From Nematostella vectensis (taxonomy: Eukaryota > Cnidaria > Anthozoa > Actiniaria > Edwardsiidae): a DNA stretch of 64,000 bases. Each line of letters begins with the position of its first letter. The stretch's first letter is position 1. The translations under genes and the position numbers were made by a program. The stretch is from NCBI RefSeq assembly GCF_932526225.1, contig NC_064034.1:3520001-3584000 (forward strand). Direction: 5' to 3'. The notes below the pieces were generated by a model. The model was given only the letters and a program-made list of their open reading frames with translations. It did no database searches and was not told where the DNA came from. This document shows, piece after piece, positions 55,801 through 63,044 of this stretch.

Positions 55801-56754
55801 CTCATTCCTAACATTGATGACTGCGTGCTTGGACGCTAGTTCCGACGGTAGCGGAATATAGGAACTTCCCGAAAGCGGCTCAAGGGGATCGATGTTGATG
55901 TCAAAGTATTCCACCTGGTCGAATTGCCACCCGGAGCTTTGCTTTTGGAATTGCTCAACTAATCCGAGTAAATAATTTGTCATCGTATCGAACAAATCAG
56001 AGAGATCAGTCGACTCTGTCACAATCTCGGGCTTTTCTGTATGAAAATATCCCAGTTCTTCTTCGATCTGAGCTGTAGCCGGATCCCCTTTTATAAACCC
56101 GCAAGTAAAGATAAACTTCACTTTGATAGGCTTCTCTTGTCGACCGATGAGTTCAAGGACTTTCGGTTTGATTCTGGCGATGAATGTCTTGGGGTCGTAA
56201 CCTCTCTGCCCGGCTATTCCGTGGGTTTTAAGATACCCCTTCAACGCCGTCTGTTGTTCCTTGGGTGTGAAGCGATCTTCCACCTCCTCGTGTAGACGCT
56301 TAATCCTCTCCTTCAGACGTTCGACCCGTTTATCTGCAGCCTCTTTGACGGTCTTTTTGATGGGCTCAGGGACATAAGATAGTATCCAATCCGCAAACTT
56401 GTCTAACTCGCTCTTGATTAAGTTGGCCGCCCTGTTTGCAAAATGCTTGAGTGATTGGACGCGGGAACTCCGTGTGGGCTGGGTGGGTTTTAGAATAGGG
56501 ACATTAATCTCAGGTATCGGGCCGTCGAGAATACTCTCCGACGTGTTGGACGGGGTAATGCGGGGTGGGCGTGGCAGCCCTTTGACAAGTTTGGGTAAAG
56601 GAACCCGCCGGGGTGGTGGTGGTGGTGACGTGCTGGTCAGCGCCCCGACGAGCTCGTCTCTCCGCATCCAGTAATATCTTGGGATACCCCGCTCCTTGGC
56701 GAGGGCTTTCAGACCTTTCACCTTCAGGTTCTCCATTTCTATCAAACCAGCCAT
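52828..56754 (-). CDS. polB: Protein-primed family B DNA polymerase (pPolB)
   Basis: 1308 residues from the ATG at 56754; an upstream in-frame extension into the inverted repeat is not coding. Residues 7-41 are a SAP-like DNA-binding motif (VKGLKALAKERG). GPIPEINVP is at 78-86. A CxxC...H zinc segment lies at about 438-458. Exonuclease motif I DFE is at 498-500, motif II GYDSHLF at about 647-653 and motif III near 800-814. An HNH/endonuclease VII-like Cys/His insert (CHIC ... HCHLTGKYRG) is at 598-622. Polymerase motif A DANNLYG is at 904, motif B KLMNNSVFGK at 1038 and motif C FTDTDSL at 1136. It copies the linear genome from a terminal protein. All catalytic residues are present. Confidence 0.95.
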   Translation of the reverse strand: MAGLIEMENLKVKGLKALAKERGIPRYYWMRRDELVGALTSTSPPPPPRRVPLPKLVKGLPRPPRITPSNTSESILDGPIPEINVPILKPTQPTRSSRVQSLKHFANRAANLIKSELDKFADWILSYVPEPIKKTVKEAADKRVERLKERIKRLHEEVEDRFTPKEQQTALKGYLKTHGIAGQRGYDPKTFIARIKPKVLELIGRQEKPIKVKFIFTCGFIKGDPATAQIEEELGYFHTEKPEIVTESTDLSDLFDTMTNYLLGLVEQFQKQSSGWQFDQVEYFDINIDPLEPLSGSSYIPLPSELASKHAVINVRNEDDHECFKWAVTSAVYPREKDPQRLNKQMRENSEEFDWSGIEFPVSLKQIDKFEKQNPYTVNVFGYETKVYPLRISGKDPDNAINLLLISDDETNHYCWIKDMMRLVSTQIDKFHHTRFLCCRCLNSFRCKQSLEKHSECCGNHEAVRIEMPKIDKDGNLPHIKFKNYNRKMRVPFVVYADFESFTENIDTCSPDESKSFTKQYQKHKPSGFCYLIKCFDGDISPPELVRYTAESPDEDIPQLFVESLESDIKKIYDKFRFPKKVKMTPKDKIAYNDATHCHICEGELGGDKVLDHCHLTGKYRGAAHNACNLDHKIPKFFPVIFHNLSGYDSHLFIKNLGTSEGKINCIPNNEEKYISFTKQIVVDSFTNKEGNKIDVKRDIRFIDSFRFMSASLDSLVGNMSRECFKNMAEYYEGEELQLLLRKGVFPYDWFDGFSKLDATQLPQREAFHSKLNDTDISEEDHLHARRVWEVFGMGTMRDYHNLYLESDVLLLADVFENFRDVCLKNYGLDPAWYYTAPGLAWDAALKTTKVRLELLTDYDMLLMIEKGIRGGVSMISNRHGEANNPYMKEYDPDLPTKYITYLDANNLYGWAMSNPLPTHGFRWMGDQELSGWRDRPCILEVDLEYPHHLHDLHNDYPLAPESIGLGNVDKLVPNLNDKTKYVIHHETLRLYVSFGLKVTKIHRGVTFEESAWLEPYIDLNTDLRAKATNDFEKDFFKLMNNSVFGKTMENIRNRVDIRLVTDEKQAKKLISKPNYQHRTIFCENLAAIHMKKTKLIFNKPVYLGMSILDLSKTLMYDFHYNFVKPKYGEDAKLLFTDTDSLMYEIETKDFYEDISGDVRSMFDTSNFPKGHPSGIEVGVNKKVIGMFKDEAGGQQITEFVGLRAKLYSYKMDEGKEEKKCKGVKRAVVKKSIGFDDYKDCLFGKKPQMRLMNVIRSHKHDVYTETVNKVALSHEDDKRVICDDGIHTFAHGHFRTLLGGSSVSSGTT

Positions 56755-56829
56755 GTCTTTAAACCACTTTTCAAAAGCTTTTTTTAGATGTGAAGCCGAG
56801 ATGCTAGCCTCTCGAGCTCCCCCTAGGTG
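56755..56829 (-). promoter_or_regulatory. PolB promoter module
   Basis: On the minus strand: CACCTAGGGGGAGCTCGAG, GGCTTCACATCT, then GAAAAGTGGTTTAAAGAC directly before the ATG. Shared with the TFIIB gene module at 41202-41278. Confidence 0.7.
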
Positions 56830-57180
56830 CGACACGTGACAAAGTGATTGATAGGTGGGCGTGGCTATCACGTGACAAAGTGATTGACAGGTTCTTGACA
56901 AAGTGATTGACAGGTTTTTACAAAGTGATTGACAGGTTTTTTACAAAGTGATTGACAGGTGGGCGTGGTCATCACGTGACAAAGTGATTGACAGGTGGGC
57001 TTGGCTATCACGTGACAAAGTGATTGACAGGTGGGCGTGGTCGTGCCAGAGATCTCTGGCAAACTCGCGCATGCGCAGGTCGCGAGGCTTGGCGGAGGTG
57101 CGCGGAGACTTTCGCGCCATTTTGGAATGAAATTTGGGGAGATCAAAAAGTTGCGCCAGCTGCGCCAAAACCCTACTACT
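56806..57180 (-). repeat. Right terminal inverted repeat of the Polinton
   Basis: Inverse of 40497-40871. Its inner end leads directly into the PolB promoter block. Confidence 0.93.
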
Positions 57181-57186
57181 TCCTTA
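57181..57186. repeat. Target site duplication, right copy (tcctta)
   Basis: Directly follows the CCCTACTACT end of the element and matches the left flank. Confidence 0.8.
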
Positions 57187-57411
57187 TGTTATTGATTTGG
57201 TGTATTGGATATGGAATCTGAATCCATTTCTTCACGTAGTGCGTTTTCAAAGATTGACGGTGTGATGGAGGAAATACTGGGTCGAGCCACCTTACCAGTG
57301 ATCTAACCATATTTAATACCCGGGTGTTAATCTATAGGCCTGCTCATATCCATCGCTTAAAAGTCTCACGTGACTTTGTAGCGACTTAGACCAATCACGA
57401 AGAAGAATATA
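57187..57411. other. Right flank of the Polinton
   Basis: No gene. The block cacgtgactttgtagcgact at about 57365-57385 resembles 38600-38640 inverted, an unnamed repeat family. Confidence 0.4.
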
Positions 57412-57885
57412 AAAATTGAACAAGATTTACCTGTAAGGTGGAGTTTGATTGTAATTCTACGAGTTATTGGTCAGGAGCGGAGAAGTCACGTGCCCACCCT
57501 GCTGTATCTTGTATCTGTTAGCAATACACCAAAAACTGGAATTCGACTCTGCCTAATTTTCGTCTTTAATAAGACTTCTTCAGTCAGCCCTGAAGAAGTC
57601 TTATCAAAGACGAAAATTTGGCAGAGTCGAATTCCAGTTTTTGGTGTATTGTATTCATTGTTCTGGTACGAGATCACGACAGTTTGGGCTTTTTGATTCT
57701 ATTTGTATATCTTAGCCGTATCCTATGCTATGCATTGGTTTATATGGCCATTCGCAGCTCCAACCTTTAAAGACTGCCTGCTCGACTCCAGCGCGCTTAT
57801 CTCACGTGACTTCTCCGCTCCTGACCAATAACTCGTAGAATTACAATCAAATTCCACTTTACAGGTAAGTCTCATTTAATTTTTA
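57412..57885. mobile_element. Short element with DIRS-like inverted ends and an internal foldback insertion
   Basis: The ends are inverted repeats of about 75 bp: ttacctgtaaggtggagttt ... ggtcaggagcggagaagtcac on the left, and the inverse on the right at 57795-57880. They resemble the terminal sequence of the DIRS relic at 4716-4800. The interior holds a 130-bp nearly perfect hairpin (57522-57651) of the same family as 22612-23125. Probably a non-autonomous derivative carrying a nested insertion. Confidence 0.6.
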
Positions 57886-58456
57886 AATTTTTTAGCCTCT
57901 TGGCTCGCGAAAGATTGCTACGCGCGCGGTGTTCGTTTTACGAGCGCGTAGCTGCCTAAAAATCTGCTCGCGCGTAAGATCACCTTTCATACCAGTGTTT
58001 TTGGTCCTGTGCAGTGATTGTCTTATTCTTATATATATATACAGTATATATAACAATTTTTTTAATCACTGGGTTGTATTTTTTCGACGTTTCGGCAATG
58101 CTGCCTTCATCAGGATTAACGGTAAATTATGACGAGCAAAAACTAAACAAATAAAAGTTCCAGTACTCGCGCACGGGAGATTGTCTCCGCGGGCGTTCAA
58201 ATCCTGGGCAGTCCCATATCTAAATTGAGGCCGCTCGGCGCCAGTGTGTTGTGTTTGATGATAAGCTTGAACTCCGCTCGTTTACAGGTATCAGTGTCCA
58301 TAAGGCCGGCTACCAGCACCGCTGGTAAATTACCCAGCGTCCAGAGCTAAAAAAAAACAAACAAATTCCATCGAGAAAGAATGCTAATAATGCTTTTCAT
58401 TTAAAACGCAAAAAAATTCTTCCCGCTGACTACTGACGCTAGCTCTAGAAATGATT
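57886..58456. other. Intergenic, no gene recognised
   Basis: A short TA repeat is at 58034-58050. The motif gacgtttcggcaatgctgcc near 58085 resembles the ends of several dispersed retroelement families, but no element could be delimited. Confidence 0.4.
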
Positions 58457-59158
58457 GGCCGGTTGCACAAAGCTTGGATAAGTCTTACCCACCGGTTAAA
58501 TTATTATCCAGCGGATGAAACGTATCCGAGTGGCGTGATTCGGTTGCACAAAGCCCGAATAAAAGTTATCCAGCGGTTAAAGTTATCCGGATGATTGAGG
58601 TCGGATAAAATCTTATCCACCGAATAAATGTGAAGAAAAAGCAAAATGACGTCTTGCTTTTTAATTTATTGTTAGAATTTAGATTAATTTCAGACACAGC
58701 GCAAGTTGAAACAAATGCAAACGACGAATTTTACAGTTGGTAAATGAACTACGAACTTACATGCAGCTCTGGCAGGACTGGAATCAAACTATGTTGTCAG
58801 TTCTGTCAAGAAATGTGACTCCCAAAGATAGGAAGAAGCTAAACACTTTCTCCTTTCATTATTCCGTGATTTACGTGTATTTTGCCTCGAAAACCCGTTT
58901 GGTTTCTGGCTCTTTTTGAAGCTCTTGCTATCACCGCCATTTTGTTTGAAGGAAAAACAGCGCGCGTTTTGCATATTTACCATGGAAACGGGAAGCCATT
59001 TAGTGGCAAATGATGGCGATTCAGCGGATATCCAGCGTTCTATCCACGCTTTGTGCAACGCTATTTTATCCGCCGGATAACTATCCGCCAGGTAGGGATT
59101 TTATCCGGCGGTTAGCGCCTTTCCGGCGGATAACTTATTCAGGCTTTGTGCAATCGGC
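58457..59158. mobile_element. MITE with inverted ends (ggccggttgcacaaagc)
   Basis: Left end ggccggttgcacaaagcttg and right end ggctttgtgcaatcggcc are inverted. Inside are further copies of the end (58540-58560) and many atccgccggataa / ttatccggcgg blocks in both orientations. No target duplication or transposase seen. Confidence 0.65.
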
Positions 59159-59562
59159 CCCTGGTTCAAATCGCCAAGCCGTTGGTCACAAGCTTGTCCA
59201 GGGCGAGAAAACAACGGCTACGAAGAAGACAAGTCGCAAGATTACACGAGTCGAACTGTGTACGCTTTAACGACCTGTAATGAACATATTATGTGATGAA
59301 TGAGGTAGGGGTGACCGAATTTTACAAAACTTCACAGAGGTTTAAAATGATCACTTCTAACCGCTCGGTGAGTTTCGTGTGTTTTTATTAAGAATTTCTC
59401 ACAAAAACATTTTCGGATTTGATCCTCAATAGATTTTGGAGGGATTACCAAAGCTTAATTTTCCAGACGCAGGCTAGGACAGCACACCCGGACCTTAACA
59501 AGCCTTTTTTTATTTTGTTTCAATTAATATACAAGTCCCAATATAACGACTTTATTTACTAG

Positions 59563-59771
59563 GTTATGGCATCACATGCGAGACGTATCAGTGTTCCAAC
59601 ACATCAGTCGGGCCCAACATCACCGTGTGCGGTCCAGACAAGGAAATGTGTGGTAGACTTCCGAAGACTTTCCCCATGAACATGAGTGGGACTATCATGG
59701 CCACCACTTTGGACATGAGGTCGTGTGAATCCTCGTTGACATGCCTTCATGTTGTGTTAAAGTCCATATAA
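59563..59771 (+). CDS. Probable terminal exon of a Ly6/uPAR (three-finger) protein
   Basis: Follows a splice acceptor (tttactag at 59555-59562) and, taking two bases into a split codon, encodes about 68 residues rich in Cys: YGITCETYQCSNTS, then VCGPDKEMCG, then RSCESSLTC, ending at TAA. The Cys spacing and the final SC...TC pattern suit a three-finger domain. The exons upstream were not found, and the end may be a donor instead of the stop. A poly-G run of about 25 follows at 59787-59811. Confidence 0.45.
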
Positions 59772-59841
59772 CCTTTCAGAGTTGATGGGGGGGGGGGGGG
59801 GGGGGGGGGGGACTGGGGACTTTCATAGACACCGAAACGCG

Positions 59842-59938
59842 TTTCGCGTAGATTAATAATTGCTAATTATCAATCTACGTCGGGACCACTTCGCGTAGAT
59901 TAATAATTGCTAATTATTAATCTACGTCGGGCGGGGCT
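59842..59938. repeat. Two tandem AT-rich hairpins
   Basis: Each unit has cgtagattaataattgctaa folding with attattaatctacg. The second (59890-59926) is a perfect 15-bp stem with a 3-base loop; the first has one mismatch. Units are linked by cgggaccacttcg. Confidence 0.8.
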
Positions 59939-60207
59939 CTGGTAGATAAATAGTCAGCAATTGCTAACCTGCGTCGGGTGGGGTTCGGGTAGGAAGGTCG
60001 GGCAAGAGCGCGCCAAGGGGGGAGCCTAAGACGATGACAGCGTGGCGGGCCCCACCAGCGCTTCGCGCGGAGCATGTGGAAACCAAGGCACAAGACACAA
60101 GCACAATAAACTCAAAACGCCTTTATTTACAAACACAGTGATGCCTAGCAACGCCGTTTCGCCCAATATCAGGGCTCATCAGCACACCTAGCACACAGGA
60201 AGTACAG

Positions 60208-60663
60208 ATGTGGACGACACTAGAGGCTCAAGGGATCGCAAAATCGTCCCAAGCTTGGCACAAAATCGCTAAGCCCGCAATGGCTCAAGGGATCGCAGAA
60301 TCGTTCCAAGCTTGGCATGAAATCGCTAAGCCCGCAATGGCTCAAGGGATCGCAGAATCGTGCCAAGCGTGGCACGAAATCGCTAAGCCCGCAGTGACTC
60401 AAGGGATCGCAGAATCGTTCCAAGCGTGGCACGAAATCGCTAAGCCCGCAATGGCTCAAGGGATCGCAGAATCGTGCCAAGCATGGCACGAAGTCGCTAA
60501 GCCCGCAATGACTCAAGGGATCGCAAAAATGTTCCACGGTTGGGACAAAACCAATGAGCACAAAAAACACGAGCAAAGTGTGAGGCAATGTAAGGTGTGT
60601 GGGCATCGAACCCACCAGACAAACACGAGTGAATGTCTCCGCCACGACACCTTTAGAATATAG
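60208..60663 (+). CDS. 19-residue repeat protein with C-terminal Cys/His motif
   Basis: 151 residues. After eight residues come nearly six tandem 19-residue repeats, consensus QGIAESFQAWHEIAKPAMA, coded by 57-bp DNA repeats. Each could form an amphipathic helix. The tail is basic and ends with CKVCGHRTHQTNTSECLRH, which can bind one zinc ion. The unit length being a multiple of three and few nonsynonymous changes suggest selection or recent expansion. Family unknown. Confidence 0.5.
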   Translation: MWTTLEAQGIAKSSQAWHKIAKPAMAQGIAESFQAWHEIAKPAMAQGIAESCQAWHEIAKPAVTQGIAESFQAWHEIAKPAMAQGIAESCQAWHEVAKPAMTQGIAKMFHGWDKTNEHKKHEQSVRQCKVCGHRTHQTNTSECLRHDTFRI

Positions 60664-60783
60664 ACTCCAAAGCTACCTAAGCCGAGACCCATGTAGCGTC
60701 AGACCGTGGGGCCTATATAGCTACTGAAAACCTACAAAGCTAGAAGCCGAGGTTAAGGTAGTCATCGAGGCACGAAGCCGAGA

Positions 60784-61020
60784 CTACGATTGCCAGAAAG
60801 CTAATTCCTCTGTGTCTGTGTGCAGGATAATGACTATGCACTCCAAGTGTTTCATCAGAAGCTTTTCAGATACCGCGCACCGAAGTATATCCCTGTGACT
60901 AGAGAGGCCATATGCAAGGCGTCTTAGCAATCCAATGAGCTCGCATAAAAGCTTCAAATGTAGGGCTTTCTCGGACGTCTTATGGGGTTTTACGGAAGCG
61001 TCTTTGCGAAACCTAGCCAC
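60784..61020 (-). CDS. Small hypothetical ORF (78 codons, GTG start)
   Basis: Open frame with a helical Leu-rich middle (LKLLCELIGLLRRLAYGL). No ATG start; the frame is open for 14 codons further upstream to a stop, so it may be an exon or a remnant. Not recognised. Confidence 0.25.
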   Translation of the reverse strand: MARFRKDASVKPHKTSEKALHLKLLCELIGLLRRLAYGLSSHRDILRCAVSEKLLMKHLECIVIILHTDTEELAFWQS

Positions 61021-61058
61021 ATACCTCCTTAAGACTCCTGATCTTGATGGCTGGGAGC

Positions 61059-61214
61059 CTACTTATCTCTACCTCGGCTGAAGCTACCAAGTTTCGCGGC
61101 CTCTCCGATGATTCTTTCGAGTAGAGACTGCCATTCCATGACGTGTAATTCTTCGTCGTACTCACTGTTGCTTCGGCGAACAATGTCGTCTAAAGCGTTC
61201 TCAAACTCGTCCAT
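61059..61214 (-). CDS. Small acidic ORF (51 aa)
   Basis: ATG at 61214, coding MDEFENALDDIVRRSNSEYD and a helical remainder with MEWQSLLERIIGEAAKL, stop at 61059. The clean start and amphipathic composition are suggestive, but there is no homologue to point to. Confidence 0.3.
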   Translation of the reverse strand: MDEFENALDDIVRRSNSEYDEELHVMEWQSLLERIIGEAAKLGSFSRGRDK

Positions 61215-61737
61215 GGTGAAACGATAGGCACTGGTCGACTTTGAACGGCGAAACCGCTTGTTGCAGCAGTGAATTCGCTGACGTAATGACCCGTTTTAGG
61301 TAGAAAAACACCGGTCTGTCAATGACATGCTTTGTGCAAACATTCCGTAGATAATACGGCGCCGAAGTCATCTCGTGACCTCGCGTAATCGCAATCTAAA
61401 CGTTTTGAGAACGTTCTGTATGTAGAGTCGTAGAATAAAACCACTCAAACATGATCGTGTTGTCGCATTTCGTAGCATACACTATATACGACCTCCTAAC
61501 CCCCTCTTGTGTAAAAGAGCTTCGCGATATTCTCCGGGAGTCCCGAAGGGACAGTGAGAGAGCAAAAACAGCGTGCTCATTTTAATGTTTTAAAAAAACA
61601 TAAACAAGCCAGTAATCTAATCACCTTGTGCTAGGACCCGAGGGCCGTGAAAACGAGGAACGTGGATTGGACCGCCAAACTACGGAGCGAGGAATAACCG
61701 TTTTTCGGCCGTAAATTCAAAGCCGCTAGCGTGGCGT
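61215..61737. other. Intergenic in the second element
   Basis: No ORF of note. GC-rich with several CpG. Confidence 0.4.
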
Positions 61738-62311
61738 TTAAACCTGAGTTTTACTCGAACATCGAGCGTAGTATCTCTCTTGTTCCCGAAGTATTAGCCG
61801 AAACTCTTCGTCTGAGATATGCCCGTCTTGCAGAGCCTTAGAGACCAGCTCGCTGATCGAGTTTTTCTTACTCTCCGCTAAAACCATCATGTCTTCGTGT
61901 TTAGCCACCTTGCTCGTAAGACCCCTAGAGACTACCCCCGCGCCCGCGCCCGCGCCCACGACACCGACCAGCCCAGCGACCCCTGCCAGCGGACAGCCGA
62001 TCAGAACCCCTATCCCACTCAAAGAGACCCCCACCCCGGCGCTGGAAAGCGCCCCTGCAGCGATGCCGGATGCCAAAGACACAGCATGGGTAGCGGCAAA
62101 GGCGAGCTTATACTTTTTCCGCACCTGTCGATGATGCGTTATCTCGTTGTCTAGAACCGCCTGAGTGTCACATATTTTCTGAAGTCGGAAGCTTTGCACG
62201 TCGCCGCCGATGCTTGCCGGAACGGCAGGCGTCATGTGCGTACCCTTCGGGGGGGCAAACACTGGGAAGCGAGGGGTATATGGCACCACTGTTAACGTCG
62301 CTGTTTGCCAT
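61738..62311 (-). pseudogene. Homologue of the Polinton 201-aa membrane protein, frameshifted
   Basis: The body (61738 to about 62245) shares FRLQK, RKKYK, the Gly-rich transmembrane hairpin (GVSLSGIGVLIG), LTSKVAKH, and SISELVSKALQDGHISDEEF with the Polinton protein. The N-terminal segment from the ATG at 62311 is in another frame but also matches (AIYPSLP against SIYPNVP). The frame changes at a run of seven G near 62250, so either a one-base change broke the gene or the run is a sequence error. Confidence 0.7.
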
Positions 62312-62327
62312 GTCTGTTACGTCGGAG

Positions 62328-63002
62328 CTAGGTTAGCTCTAATACAAGGCGAACAGGCTTGCCCTTAAAGTCCACCCGTCTACCGCAGTCATCCCTGACC
62401 CATATTTGGATACTCGAGGCAAACTCAGAGGAAGATGCTGCGACACAAATGGGGGCGTCGGGTCCATAGACGACTTTCTCGTGCGGCCTCCCGAGGGTTT
62501 CTGGGCAAGCGAGAACGTTTGAAGGCTCGCCTAAGGAGAGGCATTGCGTGTGATCTACGATATCGCAGCAGATGTAGAGGGCCTCTATTTTCGGCAAAGC
62601 TAAAATTCCCCCCCCCCCCAAGGGGAGTGCGAGGCCCCGCTCCCCCAACTGATCCTCTTTAGCCTCCAGGCCAAATAGTGCGCAAAGCTCGGCATTTAGG
62701 AACGCAACGCCATTGGACATGAGCGCGATCTTCCCGGTGAGGGGACCCAGCTCCGCGGTCAGAATCTTGCTTTCAGCGCGGTTGATCGTTTCCACGATGG
62801 ACTCGGCCGTGTGGTGCCCGGCTGGCAGAGTAGCGATGGGCGGGAGGGCGGCTATAGTCGTTATCTGATGCTCCCGCTCGAGATTATACCAGCTGTTAAA
62901 CAGCGAGCACTGCCGGAGCGCCACGAAGCGTGGGCGCCTTATCGGCCGCTCGAAGAAGAGCGTCTGTTCGCATTTGGTGAGCACAATATGTAGGACCACC
63001 AT
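62328..63002 (-). CDS. Homologue of the Polinton beta-rich minor-capsid candidate (224 aa)
   Basis: Intact from the ATG at 63002. Shares PRFVALRQC, LPAGHHTAESI, LFGLE, EALYICCDIVD and the C-terminal PVRLVLELT with 46430-47053. It has an insertion with a Gly-rich stretch coded by a run of 11 C near 62610. Start and start face the + strand gene at 63045 across a 42-bp gap, a likely shared promoter, without a TTTAAA box. Confidence 0.72.
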   Translation of the reverse strand: MVVLHIVLTKCEQTLFFERPIRRPRFVALRQCSLFNSWYNLEREHQITTIAALPPIATLPAGHHTAESIVETINRAESKILTAELGPLTGKIALMSNGVAFLNAELCALFGLEAKEDQLGERGLALPLGGGGILALPKIEALYICCDIVDHTQCLSLGEPSNVLACPETLGRPHEKVVYGPDAPICVAASSSEFASSIQIWVRDDCGRRVDFKGKPVRLVLELT

Positions 63003-63044
63003 TGTGTTGAACACAGCCCGCCTTCTTGTTTAACAGGACTGAGC

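Larger units (their letters stand above)
40497..57180. mobile_element. Complete Polinton/Maverick (adintovirus-like) element
   Basis: A 16.7-kb element bounded by about 375-bp terminal inverted repeats that begin AGTAGTAGGG. The flanks repeat tcctta (40492-40497 and 57181-57186), a 6-bp target duplication if the terminal A is counted with the flank, as expected for Polinton integrases. It encodes the diagnostic set: protein-primed PolB, RVE integrase, packaging ATPase and double-jelly-roll major capsid protein. Twelve further genes are present. Four genes at the left read rightward. Ten in the middle read leftward. Integrase reads rightward and PolB leftward, tail to tail. All frames are open and the two terminal repeats match wherever I compared them, so the insertion is recent. 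I did not find an adenain-like cysteine protease. Confidence 0.95.

Noticed and set aside
58084-58125. Possible Penelope or SINE end (gacgtttcggc ... tgccttcatcag)
   Set aside because: Only a short motif is present; no boundaries, ribozyme or coding part could be found.
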